Source of the DNA: Peptoniphilus_A harei_B
GTDB taxonomy: Bacteria > Bacillota > Clostridia > Tissierellales > Peptoniphilaceae
Direction of reading: 5' to 3'
Assembly (NCBI GenBank): GCA_032560695.1
Contig: JAWGHR010000003.1
Coordinates: 62,001-126,000 of the forward strand
DNA length: 64,000 nucleotides
Positions within the stretch are counted from its first letter, which is position 1; each line of letters opens with the position of its first letter. The notes under the pieces are model-generated. The model worked only from the letters and a program-made list of their open reading frames with translations, ran no database searches and was not told where the DNA came from. This document shows, piece after piece, positions 8,728 to 17,900 of this stretch. Position numbers and translations under genes: made by a program.

Positions 8728-8756
8728 GAAGCCACATTGAAGTGACTTCTTTTTTT
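8728..8756. terminator. bidirectional terminator
   Basis: Stem GAAGCCAC/GTGACTTC (one mismatch) flanked by A and T runs, between convergent genes; its 3' end touches the stop codon of the - strand membrane protein. Confidence 0.7.
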
Positions 8757-9483
8757 AATCTTCACGTCTTATGACTTCATTGTAAATTTCTTCTGCCCTG
8801 TCGATGTAAATGTCAGATAGGCTTGCACGGAAAGGTGGTGTACAGAAGAAGAAGGCGATAGCTGCAATTACTCCAAATATAATTGCTAAAATAGAAAGAA
8901 TCTCCATTCCTTTCATGACAAAAATAAGCGAAATGAAAGCAACTACTCCACATATTAAAGTAATCTTATAGGCCTCCACACCTGCCATAAAGCTTTCAGA
9001 GAATAATTTTATACCAGCCTTAAGAATAAGCTTTAAGCTGTCAAAAAAAGGAAGATCCCTGTATCTCTCATCTGCCATAAAGAAATTCATGTAGGCAAAA
9101 AGAAGAGAAGTAAAGATTGTCACTAGGGCAATTAAAACTACAAAACTTATAAAAATCTTGGGGCTGTTTACTGCATAAGAAGTAAGTAAAAAGCCTGCAC
9201 CTGATGCAAATGTGGCAAGCAAAATTAGGGTTACAGTTATGGCGCCCACCAAGATATTCATCAAAAAGACCTTGCCTGTCATGGTCTTTATTCCCCTAAA
9301 ATAGTCAGAAAAGCTCCCTTCCCTGTTATAAAGAAGTCCCCTGCAAATTATGTAATCAAAAATAAAGGCTACAAAGCCACTTAGAATTGATAAGTTGCTG
9401 TCAGCAATATTTTGCAAAATTCCAGAAATTATTGCATTGACAATAAGTATTAAGATAATAGATCCGTAATTGTACTTTCTCAT
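8755..9483 (-). CDS. uncharacterised polytopic membrane protein, paralogue A
   Basis: A 242-residue protein with about five to six hydrophobic segments and no motif I recognise. It is a clear paralogue of the neighbour at 9796-10518: the stretch RGLLYNREGSFS-YFRGIKT-TG-VFLMNILV is nearly identical in both, as are MADxRYRDLPFF and SDIYxD near the C-terminus. The cytosolic loop with NREGSFS..YFRGIKT is the best-conserved part and may bind a partner. AAGGAG precedes the ATG by about nine bases. The two copies lie head to tail with a DUF368 gene relic between them. Function unknown. Confidence 0.75.
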   Translation of the reverse strand: MRKYNYGSIILILIVNAIISGILQNIADSNLSILSGFVAFIFDYIICRGLLYNREGSFSDYFRGIKTMTGKVFLMNILVGAITVTLILLATFASGAGFLLTSYAVNSPKIFISFVVLIALVTIFTSLLFAYMNFFMADERYRDLPFFDSLKLILKAGIKLFSESFMAGVEAYKITLICGVVAFISLIFVMKGMEILSILAIIFGVIAAIAFFFCTPPFRASLSDIYIDRAEEIYNEVIRRED

Positions 9484-9599
9484 TAAACCATCTCCTTAGA
9501 TCTTTTTATAAAATTATTCTATCACAAATTAATTTGCTATTATAGAACTTTTACCCAGGTGTGATCTTTCTAATTATCCATAAGCTTAGGAAATCTTCT

Positions 9600-9752
9600 T
9601 TATAAATAAACATAATCAAAAACATTGGGGTTGATTAAGTCGAAGTCACCAATGAATTTTGACTTTCCCCTAAAAATTACCAAGAGGATAACTATAATTA
9701 GACCAAGGAAGATAAAGTAAAAATCTTCCTTATTATCCCTTAAAATTTTTAT
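9600..9752 (-). pseudogene. relic of a second DUF368 gene
   Basis: Read on the - strand, these bases encode 50 residues without interruption and then TAA (9602-9600). They match an internal segment of the intact DUF368 protein (plus positions about 6461-6610) at 46 of 50 residues; the four changes are V to I, N to K, V to I and I to V. By my count about 28 of 150 bases differ, most at third codon positions. That pattern means the parent copy diverged under protein-level selection before being deleted on both sides. No start codon or ribosome-binding site remains. Confidence 0.85.
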
Positions 9753-9753
9753 T

Positions 9754-9783
9754 AAAAAAAGTCCACTACATTAAGTAGTGGAA
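9754..9783 (-). terminator. intrinsic terminator of paralogue B
   Basis: Seven-base stem CCACTAC/GTAGTGG (9763-9781) followed on the - strand by a run of seven T. It ends the transcript of the 9796-10518 gene just before the DUF368 relic. Confidence 0.85.
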
Positions 9784-9795
9784 AATTTATAAGTC

Positions 9796-10518
9796 TTATA
9801 TAACTTCTATATCTTCTTTCATGTCATCATAAATACCTTCGATATTGTCCAAGTATATATCAGAGAGCCTTGCAATATAGTTTGGTCCCATAATAACAGC
9901 TGCAATTACTGCAACTACCAAGGCAATAAAAGATATTGTTAACATCGCCGGCATAGTCCTTCCCAGAATTGCCATAAAAATTGCCACAATCGAAGAAATA
10001 ATTGTAACCTTAAAAACTTTTAAGCCCATTATAAAAGTTTCAGAAAATAATTTAAAGCCTAATTTAATAATAAGTTTTAAACACTTAAAAAATGGCAAAT
10101 CTCTATATCTCATATCTGCCATAACAAAATTTGAATAAGCAAAAATAAGTGAAAGAAATACTGTAACCAAAAGATATAAAATTGAAATGAATACAATTCC
10201 TCTCATTCCAGATGCAGCAAGATCAGCTCCAGTGAATGAAGTTAAAGCTGAAAAAATAAGCGCAGCTGCACTTATAAGGGCAACTAAAATATTCATCAAA
10301 AAAACTCTTCCAGTAATTGTTTTTATCCCTCTAAAATACTCGCTAAAGCTGCCTTCTCTATTATATAAAAGACCTCTACAAATTATGTAATTAATAATCC
10401 AAGCAAATATCGTTCCAATTACAGTAAGATTTCCATCAAAAATATTTTCAAAAATCCCAACTATAATTCCACTTAAAATCATTAAAAGTATAACTGAACT
10501 GTAATTAAATTTTCTCAT
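9796..10518 (-). CDS. uncharacterised polytopic membrane protein, paralogue B
   Basis: A 240-residue membrane protein, paralogous to the product of 8755-9483 over its whole length. The start at 10518 (MRKFNYSSV) is preferred to the longer frame from 10557 because AAGGAGAT lies just before it and because it then aligns with MRKYNYGSI of paralogue A. About six hydrophobic segments and the shared NREGSFS..YFRGIKT loop. The coding strand is more A+T-rich than paralogue A. Each copy has its own ribosome-binding site and this one its own terminator, so they are separate units. No known family recognised. Confidence 0.75.
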   Translation of the reverse strand: MRKFNYSSVILLMILSGIIVGIFENIFDGNLTVIGTIFAWIINYIICRGLLYNREGSFSEYFRGIKTITGRVFLMNILVALISAAALIFSALTSFTGADLAASGMRGIVFISILYLLVTVFLSLIFAYSNFVMADMRYRDLPFFKCLKLIIKLGFKLFSETFIMGLKVFKVTIISSIVAIFMAILGRTMPAMLTISFIALVVAVIAAVIMGPNYIARLSDIYLDNIEGIYDDMKEDIEVI

Positions 10519-10712
10519 AGTATCATCTCCTTGATCTTTAAAACAAGTATAACACAAATAATTATATCAATAAATAATTCTCATTAACTATTCTAACTTG
10601 TTAAATAATTAAAATTGCACTTTAATTTATGCCAATATTAAAATAGAAAAGCTTTTATAAAAAATTTTCTTTTGGGTATAATAGATATAGACGATACATA
10701 AAGGAGGAAGAC

Positions 10713-11063
10713 ATGAAAAAAGTATTTGGTGCTTTAGTTGCAAACTTTTTATCATTTTATTTATTAGATTTAATGTTTAGCAATATATATTTTCAAAAAA
10801 CAAGTGCCTTTGTGGCAATGGCAATAATCTTTTCACTGGTAAACCTTACAATAAAACCAATCCTAAAGGTTTTGTCATTTCCAATAACAGTTGTGACTTT
10901 GGGTTTATTTTCTCTAGTTGTAAACGCAGTTGTACTTCAAATTGCCTTTAAACTAGTTTCAACTGCATCCATAGGAAGTTTTGGAACAGCCTTCTGGGCA
11001 TCAATAGTTCTAAGTTTTATAAACAGTGCTATAAGAGAATTTTTGAGCAATAATTTTAACTAA
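10713..11063 (+). CDS. phage-holin-family (PF04020-type) membrane protein
   Basis: A 116-residue protein with four hydrophobic segments and the FSLVNLTIKPILKVLSFPITVVTLG core typical of the 4-TM superfamily IV holin family (PF04020), found as single genes in many bacterial chromosomes and not by itself evidence of prophage. AAAGGAGGAA precedes the ATG; a TATAAT stands at 10677-10682. It is transcribed alone and ends in the hairpin at 11075. No lysin gene or phage gene is near, so a lysis role is unlikely; a membrane role is all that can be said. Confidence 0.8.
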   Translation: MKKVFGALVANFLSFYLLDLMFSNIYFQKTSAFVAMAIIFSLVNLTIKPILKVLSFPITVVTLGLFSLVVNAVVLQIAFKLVSTASIGSFGTAFWASIVLSFINSAIREFLSNNFN

Positions 11064-11073
11064 AGACATTAAA

Positions 11074-11109
11074 AGAAGCCGTAGGAGAAAAATCCTGCGG
11101 CTTTTTTTT
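11074..11109. terminator. bidirectional terminator
   Basis: Strong stem GAAGCCGTAGGA/TCCTGCGGCTT (one G-T pair) with a GAAAAA loop and a run of T on the + strand; A's upstream serve the - strand. It lies between the convergent holin-like and DUF4298 genes. Confidence 0.85.
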
Positions 11110-11413
11110 AACGGTATTTAATTACATCAGTTGCAAGTTCAAGCATCTCAATGGCAACATTAAAGTTTTCACCAAAGAGGTCAAAGACAGCATCTTCAGA
11201 GAGAACTCCACATGGAAGGTCTTCTGGCAATTCTCCCTTGTCATACCTCTCTAGGTCGTCAAAATATTCTTGAGAGCTATAATAATTGCTAAGCTTCATA
11301 TATTCTTCTTGATGGTCAGCAAACTTTTCAATTGCCGCCCTTAGTTCTACAATTAAATCATTGTGATCATTTAAAATCTTTTCCATCTCACTAATTCTCT
11401 TAACAGGATCCAT
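11108..11413 (-). CDS. DUF4298 domain protein
   Basis: Small acidic cytosolic protein of 101 residues matching the DUF4298 pattern: an N-terminal helix RISEMEKILNDH, the central YYSSQEYFDDLE segment, and GVLSEDAVFDL followed by a terminal helix. AAGGAGG lies five bases before the ATG. Function of the family is unknown to me. It is a single-gene unit sharing the terminator at 11074 with the convergent neighbour. Confidence 0.75.
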   Translation of the reverse strand: MDPVKRISEMEKILNDHNDLIVELRAAIEKFADHQEEYMKLSNYYSSQEYFDDLERYDKGELPEDLPCGVLSEDAVFDLFGENFNVAIEMLELATDVIKYR

Positions 11414-11514
11414 AATATCCTCCTTTTATAAAATAAGAAAAATTCTTCTGTATCTATGATTATAATATAAAATTTTTGTTAGTGTAGTGGATTCTATAAA
11501 TTTAACCTAAACTT

Positions 11515-11549
11515 AACAAAAATAGCTGACCCCTAAAGGAATCAGCTAC
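11515..11549 (-). terminator. intrinsic terminator
   Basis: Eleven-base stem (11523-11533 with 11538-11548, two G-T pairs) and a four-base loop, followed on the - strand by ATTTTTG. It ends the M20 peptidase transcript. Confidence 0.85.
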
Positions 11550-11559
11550 AAAATTTTTA

Positions 11560-12741
11560 TTAATCTTCCATTAAATACTTTACTACTACTGCTGCCATTG
11601 TCTTTGCACAAATCACCATGGCATCTTCTCTTATGTCAAACTTAGGATTGTGGTTTGCATAGGGTGCATCTTCTTTTTTTGCTCCTACATAATAAAAACA
11701 AGATGGTCTTTCCTTTGCGTAGTAGGCAAAATCTTCTGATGCTGTTTGAGGTCCGCCGTCGTAAATTTCTCTCACTTCTTTTATATCTGCTTCTTTAATT
11801 GCATCTACTACAAGGTCTGTCATAGCTGGGTCGTTGTAGAGGACTGGGTAGTCGCTTTTACATTCAACTTCTACTTCCATGCCAAAGGTTTGGCCAATTC
11901 CCTTGGCAATTCTTTCTATTTCTTTTTCAATTTTTTCTCTCGTTTCATCTGACATGGACCTTATATCTCCTGTTAGTCTCACAGAGTCCTTTATTATATT
12001 AAAACTTCCTTCTCCCTCAAAGGATCCAATTGTAACAACTCCATTTTCAAAGGGAGACAATCTTCTTGATACAATAGTTTGGACTGCTGTGACAAAGTGT
12101 GAAGCTGCAACTATGGAGTCATTTGCTAGGTGAGGCATAGATCCGTGTCCACCCTTGCCTTGGAACTTAATAGAAAACTTTGACCTACCTGTTTGAGTGT
12201 TGCCCTTGTGGTATTGGACATCTCCGTAGTCCATGTCTGACATTAGGTGAATACCAAAGACATTATCCACTCCATCAAGGACTCCAGCTTCAATCATTTG
12301 CTTTGCTCCCCCTGGTGGTGTCTCTTCTGCGTGTTGGTGGATAATTACAATATTGCCCCTTAGTTGGTCTTTCTTTTCTCGCAAGATGTCTGCCAAAACC
12401 ATGAGGTATCCTGTGTGGGCATCATGACCACAAGCGTGCATGACGCCAGGATTTTTTGATGCAAAGGGGAGTCCCGTCTCTTCCTGGATTGGCAAAGCAT
12501 CAAAGTCTGCCCTAAGCCCAATATTCTTGCCAGGTTTTCCTGTGTCGATGACAACTCTTACCCCATTGCCTCCCATGTTTTTTGTAACTTCCACGTCCTT
12601 GTCCTTGTAGTAGTCTGCAATGTATTTTGCAGTCTCAACTTCTTTGAAGGAAAGTTCTGGGTTCTCGTGAATATGGCGACGGTGCTTTACCATCTCATCT
12701 TGTCTCTTATCTATCTCATCAAAAATCTCTTTAAGTAACAT
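11560..12741 (-). CDS. M20-family amidohydrolase/peptidase
   Basis: Dinuclear-metal amidohydrolase of the M20D type (IAA-amino acid hydrolase, N-acyl-amino-acid deacylase and N-acetyldiaminopimelate deacetylase branch). Metal-binding motifs are visible: HACGHDAHTG, HQHAEETPPGGAK, and the late HNPKFD His. The dimerisation lid with GKGGHGSMPH lies in the middle. At 393 residues it is full length with no signal peptide, so it acts in the cytosol on acylated amino acids or small peptides; the exact substrate cannot be chosen. AGAGGGAAG precedes the ATG. Monocistronic by its flanking terminators. Confidence 0.9.
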   Translation of the reverse strand: MLLKEIFDEIDKRQDEMVKHRRHIHENPELSFKEVETAKYIADYYKDKDVEVTKNMGGNGVRVVIDTGKPGKNIGLRADFDALPIQEETGLPFASKNPGVMHACGHDAHTGYLMVLADILREKKDQLRGNIVIIHQHAEETPPGGAKQMIEAGVLDGVDNVFGIHLMSDMDYGDVQYHKGNTQTGRSKFSIKFQGKGGHGSMPHLANDSIVAASHFVTAVQTIVSRRLSPFENGVVTIGSFEGEGSFNIIKDSVRLTGDIRSMSDETREKIEKEIERIAKGIGQTFGMEVEVECKSDYPVLYNDPAMTDLVVDAIKEADIKEVREIYDGGPQTASEDFAYYAKERPSCFYYVGAKKEDAPYANHNPKFDIREDAMVICAKTMAAVVVKYLMED

Positions 12742-12794
12742 ATTCTTCCCTCTTTAATTTTTATTTTACTAAATTATATTCCTAAAAATTTGTA

Positions 12795-12822
12795 TTTTAA
12801 AGGGACTAGAAAACTAGCCCCA
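12795..12822 (-). terminator. probable terminator
   Basis: Stem GGGACTAG (12802-12809) with CTAGCCCC (12814-12821), one mismatch, AAAA loop; on the - strand it is followed only by TTTAAAAT, so it is a modest terminator for the downstream end of the 12830-14911 gene. Confidence 0.55.
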
Positions 12823-12829
12823 CTTGATT

Positions 12830-14911
12830 TTATAAATTTTCCTTTAGCCTTACTAGGTCTTGGTTTTCACTTGTCACTAGATCAAGTTTAGTTAAGTCTT
12901 GAAGGTCAAGGTATTTTTTATTATCTTTTTCCAAAATATTAGCCTCATCCTTGTTAACTTTTAAGCCCTTGATGTCTTTTAAGACATTCATGTCAAGGTA
13001 GGTCTTTCCATCTTGAGTTAAGATGACTTCCTTTGGATAATATTTTTCTCCAATGGCAAGCCTCTTGTAGCTTGGAAGGGATAACATCTTGTTGGCAAGC
13101 AAGATGTCCTTAATCTCGTCAATGTCTGTTATAGATATTCCTTTTACAAGTGTTTCACTGTAGTCTACAGGTTCTTCATAGTCCTGATCTATATAGCTTT
13201 TTGCAAAACTATCATTTAATATTTCCTTAGCATAGGATTCAAACTTTTCCTTTGAATTTTCATTAGGTATAGGCCAAGTAAAATTAGTTGCAATTCCATC
13301 TTTTGCTAGCCATGAATAGTAATCACCCATTTTATTTATAGTTTTCTTTGTTGGATAAAAAATTATTCGTTCTTCATAAGCATCATCCATTTTAATAGTT
13401 GAATCAATATATTTTAAGTTATTTCCTTCCTTTTCGTATAGGGCTAGAAGGTGTTCTATGTCACTAGATCCTCCAGATTCTGAAGCTATTACAAAGTAAT
13501 TCTTCCCATCTTTTCTATAGACTCCACCCGAGCAAAAATCATACCCACCATAATCAAATCCATAAGATATGAAATCTCCTAAAGAATAAGTGCTTTTCTT
13601 TTCAGGATCATAAGCAATAATCTTCGTGTGATATTCCCTCATATTTAAGCTGTAAAAATTAAATCCATAGTTCATAATTATTTCTGGATATCCATCATGG
13701 TCTAGGTCAGTTATAAAGGCTTCGAAATCTTTTCCCAAATCATTACCATTGTTATCCTCATTTCGCATTATAAAATCATCGACTTGATTTGTATAAATAT
13801 GTTTTAAATAAGGTCTTAGGTAGGGGAGATCTACATCTTGACTTAAAGAAATATTATAAGTATATAAGATTAAATTATTTCTTATGCTCTCATTAACCGA
13901 ATCATTTGGTCCTCTCATCTTATTTGTGCTAACTTTTATCCAAGACTTGCTTTCTTTTTTTGAAAGATTAATAAGCTTATTGGTTGGAACTACATTTTTC
14001 TCGAATTCTTCCTTTGAAATTTCTTCTTCTCCCTTGTAGTAGTTAATTTCATCCATAACTCCAAAAGGCTTGTAGCTTCCTATTCCCCAACTTCTGTATT
14101 CAGTTCCCCATCCACCTTGGATCACTAGGGTAGAAGTCATTGAGTAATCCTTGTATATATAAACTTGCTCAATTACCGGAATAAATCCTTCCATAGCCAT
14201 TTTAGGTGCGAAGTCGGTCATTGATAATGCTAAAACTGTTTTTCCATCAAAATTTTTGAAAAATATATTTTTATGTCCAGCCTGATATCCGATAGGACTT
14301 CCACCTAAACTCTTTACACCATTGGAATCAATAAAATTAATTTTTAGCTTTGGCCAATTGTAACTATCGTCTGTAAAGTCTATTGGTTCTTCAGGAAATT
14401 CAAAACATTTAAAACTATAAACACATTCATCCTTTGTTTTTGAATCATAAAATTTCGGAGAAAAAATATAGTCATAAAATCCGGTAAAATCTTCTATTTT
14501 AGCCTCTTCCTTTACTGAATTCCTTGCTATATTTAAATAAGGAGTTTCTGTAGCTGTAAAGGTCACGTCAGACTTGGCTTCTTCCTTTAATATAGGATAG
14601 ACCTTCTTATTATTATTCATTACAAATTCATTGTAGAGGTACTGGAGGCCCAGGTCCTTGTCCTCTTTTTTGTAGGCCTCATAAAGGGCCCTATAATATT
14701 TTTCGTCGTCCTCATTCTTTGCCAAAAGGTAGGCATCCTCTATGGAGATATTTTTTGGATCTTTTTCAAAATCTTCTTTTATCTCTTCATAAGTCTTGGC
14801 CTCTAATTTCTTTCCTCCAAAGTTAAGTCCATAATCGGATCCAAATTGGTATATAAAAAATCCACCTACAAGTAAAATCAAAAATAAAATTCCAAATAAA
14901 AATTTTTTCAT
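12830..14911 (-). CDS. uncharacterised N-terminally anchored secreted protein
   Basis: A 693-residue protein with one hydrophobic anchor at residues 4-24 (no lipobox cysteine) and a long external part. The first ~100 residues are acidic and helical. About residues 400-420 hold DLDHDGYPEIIM, a DxDxDG calcium-loop/FG-GAP-like element, followed by YDPEKKSTYSLGD and ASESGGSSDIEHLLALY, so a propeller-type or VCBS-like segment is possible. The C-terminal ~100 residues contain two repeats of the ILTQDGKTYLDMNVL and ILEKDNKKYLDLQDL kind, resembling copper-amine-oxidase-like wall-domain repeats. I recognise no enzyme. It is flanked by terminators on both sides and stands alone. Confidence 0.65.
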   Translation of the reverse strand: MKKFLFGILFLILLVGGFFIYQFGSDYGLNFGGKKLEAKTYEEIKEDFEKDPKNISIEDAYLLAKNEDDEKYYRALYEAYKKEDKDLGLQYLYNEFVMNNNKKVYPILKEEAKSDVTFTATETPYLNIARNSVKEEAKIEDFTGFYDYIFSPKFYDSKTKDECVYSFKCFEFPEEPIDFTDDSYNWPKLKINFIDSNGVKSLGGSPIGYQAGHKNIFFKNFDGKTVLALSMTDFAPKMAMEGFIPVIEQVYIYKDYSMTSTLVIQGGWGTEYRSWGIGSYKPFGVMDEINYYKGEEEISKEEFEKNVVPTNKLINLSKKESKSWIKVSTNKMRGPNDSVNESIRNNLILYTYNISLSQDVDLPYLRPYLKHIYTNQVDDFIMRNEDNNGNDLGKDFEAFITDLDHDGYPEIIMNYGFNFYSLNMREYHTKIIAYDPEKKSTYSLGDFISYGFDYGGYDFCSGGVYRKDGKNYFVIASESGGSSDIEHLLALYEKEGNNLKYIDSTIKMDDAYEERIIFYPTKKTINKMGDYYSWLAKDGIATNFTWPIPNENSKEKFESYAKEILNDSFAKSYIDQDYEEPVDYSETLVKGISITDIDEIKDILLANKMLSLPSYKRLAIGEKYYPKEVILTQDGKTYLDMNVLKDIKGLKVNKDEANILEKDNKKYLDLQDLTKLDLVTSENQDLVRLKENL

Positions 14912-14925
14912 ATCAACCTCGTTTT

Positions 14926-14955
14926 AAAAAAATTGGGGAAGCAAAAGCCTCCCCT
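14926..14955 (-). terminator. intrinsic terminator of purL
   Basis: Stem GGGGAGGC/GCTTCCCC (14935-14954 on the + strand) with a TTTT loop, followed on the - strand by AATTTTTTT. It closes the purF-purL unit. Confidence 0.85.
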
Positions 14956-14994
14956 ATAAATTTTCATATTTCATTTTCTTTAAGCTTTCCTAAC

Positions 14995-17900
14995 TTAGTC
15001 TGCCTTAAAGAATTCTACCCCTGCTGTGAAGATGTCTTCAAGTTCCATGTCAACAATGTTCTTGAATGTATTTTCTACAAATCTTTCGCTGTGTCCCATC
15101 TTACCAAGGATCTTTCCGTCTTCTGACATAAGTGCTTCTATGTTTAATGATGAACCATTTGGCGCATCTTGGTAGCAAAGCGCAACTTGTTCCTTGTCTA
15201 AGATTTCCTTGATAGCTTCTTCACTTGCAATGAATCTTCCTTCTCCGTGAGAAATTGGAACCTTGTAAGTTTTGCCTTCATCAAGTTTAGCAAGCCATGG
15301 TGAATTGTTGGACATTACAACTGTGTCAACAACTCTTGCAATGTGTCTTGAGCAAGTGTTGTAAGTTAGAGTTGGGTCATCTTCTTCAAGGTCCTTGATC
15401 TTGCCATAAGGAAGAAGTCCTGTCTTAACTAGAGCTTGGAATCCGTTACAAATTCCAAGTATTAATCCATCGTTGTCTTCTAATAGAGTTTCGATTGCCT
15501 TCTTAACTTTTTCGGACCTAATTACATTGGCGATAAATTTACCAGATCCACCTGGCTCATCTCCTAGTGAGAAGCCTCCAGGTATTGCAAGGATTTGTGC
15601 CTTGGAAATTTTTTCTGCCAATTCCTCTATAGATTCTTGAAGGGCCTTGTCGTCCTTGTTCCTAAAGATTACAACTTCTGCTTTTGCTCCAGCTCTTTCA
15701 AAGGCTCTGGCTGTATCGTATTCTGAGTTTGTGCCAGGGAAGGCTGGTATAACAACCTTAACTTCATCAACTGGCTTCTTTGACTTCATCCTTCTCTTTG
15801 GAGCCTTAGCTTGGTCAATCTTTTCTAGTTTATGTGAGTCAAGTGGCTTAAAGATTTTATCCATTGTTGTGAGATATGCCTTAGATAATTTTTCTATATC
15901 TAATTTTTCACCGTTAACAATCATTTCATCTTCTTTAAAGTCACCAAGTTTTTCTATGAAGTCCCTATCTTCTAGGTACTCAACTATAAAGGATCCGTAA
16001 AGTGGTGAGTAAAGGTCATCTAATTTTATGTCAAAGCCAACATGGTCTATTGCCATTTCAAAAATTTGTGGAAGGCTTCCCTTGTGAGTTATAGCTGCAG
16101 CAGAAATTACATTTCCTGCTTCAATTTCTTCTTGAAGGCTTAGGAAGTTTTCTTTTGCCATGTCAAGGTCAAGTCCTCCAATGCCATCTCTCTTAGTTCT
16201 TATAATACCAATCTTGCCCTTGCCCTTAAATTCTGGGCTGATTATGTTTTTTGCATCAGCAGTATTAACTGCGAAGGAGATTAATGTTGGTGGAACATTT
16301 ATGTCTTCGAAGCTTCCACTCATGGAATCCTTGCCCCCAATTGGTGGTGCGTCAAAGAATCTTGATGCCTTTAAGGCTCCAAGAAGTGACTTAAGTGGTT
16401 TTGACCAAGACTTCTTGTTTTCCATTTTTTCATAAAATTCTTGGAAGGAAAGTCTAATGCCATCAAGCGGTGCTCCTGCTGCCACAAGTTTTGCAATTGA
16501 TTCAATAACTGCATAGTAGCCTCCAAGGAATTGTGATTCTTCAGATAATTTCGGGTTAAATCCATAGGACATGACTGAAGCTGTTCTTGATTCGCCATCA
16601 TCTGTTGGGATAAGGGCTGCCATAACTTGGGCTGGTGTATTTTGCTTTTTACCTCCAAGAGGTTGTAAGACTGTTGATGCACCTACTGATGAGTCAAAGA
16701 GCTCAATCATATTCTTCTTAGAAGTTATATTTAAATCAGATAAATATTTTTCTAGGTCTTCAAGTCCGTCTTTGTTATTTAAGAATTTAGGAAGGTCTTC
16801 GCTTACAACTTCAACTTCTTCAAATCTCTTGGCACCAGTTTGATTTACAAAGTCGTAACTCATGTCGCAGATAAGTTCGTCTTGGTAGTACATCTTTAGT
16901 CTATTGTCGCCTGTAACCTTAGCAACTACTGTTGCTTCAAGGTTTTCCTTGTCAGCAAGTTCCATAAATTTATCTACGTCGTCTTTATCAACAACAACTG
17001 CCATTCTCTCTTGAGATTCTGAGATTGCAATTTCCCTTGGCTTTAGTCCCATGTATTTTAGTGGAACCTTGTCAAGTTTTACTTCGATGGAGTCAGCAAG
17101 CTCGCCAATGGCAACGGAAACTCCACCTGCACCAAAGTCGTTACACTTTTTGATTAATTTTGCTGCATCAGGATTTCTAAATAATCTTTGGATTTTTCTT
17201 TCTTCTGGAGCGTTACCCTTTTGCACTTGTGCAGATTCTGTTTCAATAGAAGAAACATTGTGAGACTTTGATGAGCCAGTTGCTCCACCAATTCCATCTC
17301 TACCAGTTCTTCCACCAAGAAGGATGACTACATCTCCTTCAGTAGGTTCAATTCTCTTTACATTTTCAAGAGGACAAGCTGCTATAACTGCACCAGTTTC
17401 CATCCTCTTTGCCACATAACCTGGGTGGTATAATTCATCAACAAGTCCAGTTGCAACTCCAACTTGGTTTCCATAAGAAGAATATCCAAGGGCTGCTTCT
17501 GTGACAATTTTCTTTTGTGGTAATTTTCCTTCAAGAGTTTTTTCAATTGGAGTGAAGGGATCTCCTGCTCCTGTTACCCTCATAGCTTGGTAGACATAGG
17601 ACCTGCCAGAAAGTGGGTCTCTTATGGCACCACCAAGACAAGTTGAGGCACCTCCAACAGGTTCAATTTCAGTTGGGTGGTTGTGGGTTTCGTTTTTAAA
17701 CATAAGTAGGTAGTCACGGTCTTCTATCTTGCCGTCCACTTCTACCTTTGCCTTGATCTTTACAGAGCAGGCATTTATTTCAGATGAAACTTCTAGGTCA
17801 TCTAGCTTTCCATTTTTTCTAAGTTCCTTGGATAAAATTGTGCCAATTCCCATAAGGGTAACTGGCTTTTTAACTCCAAGTTCTTCTCTCATTTTTATAT

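Noticed and set aside
10713..11063. Prophage lysis module
   Set aside because: The holin-family gene stands alone with no endolysin, terminase, capsid or integrase nearby; the family is common in bacterial chromosomes.
15647..17263. Several + strand open frames within purL
   Set aside because: All are antisense frames of a full-length conserved gene, without ribosome-binding sites.
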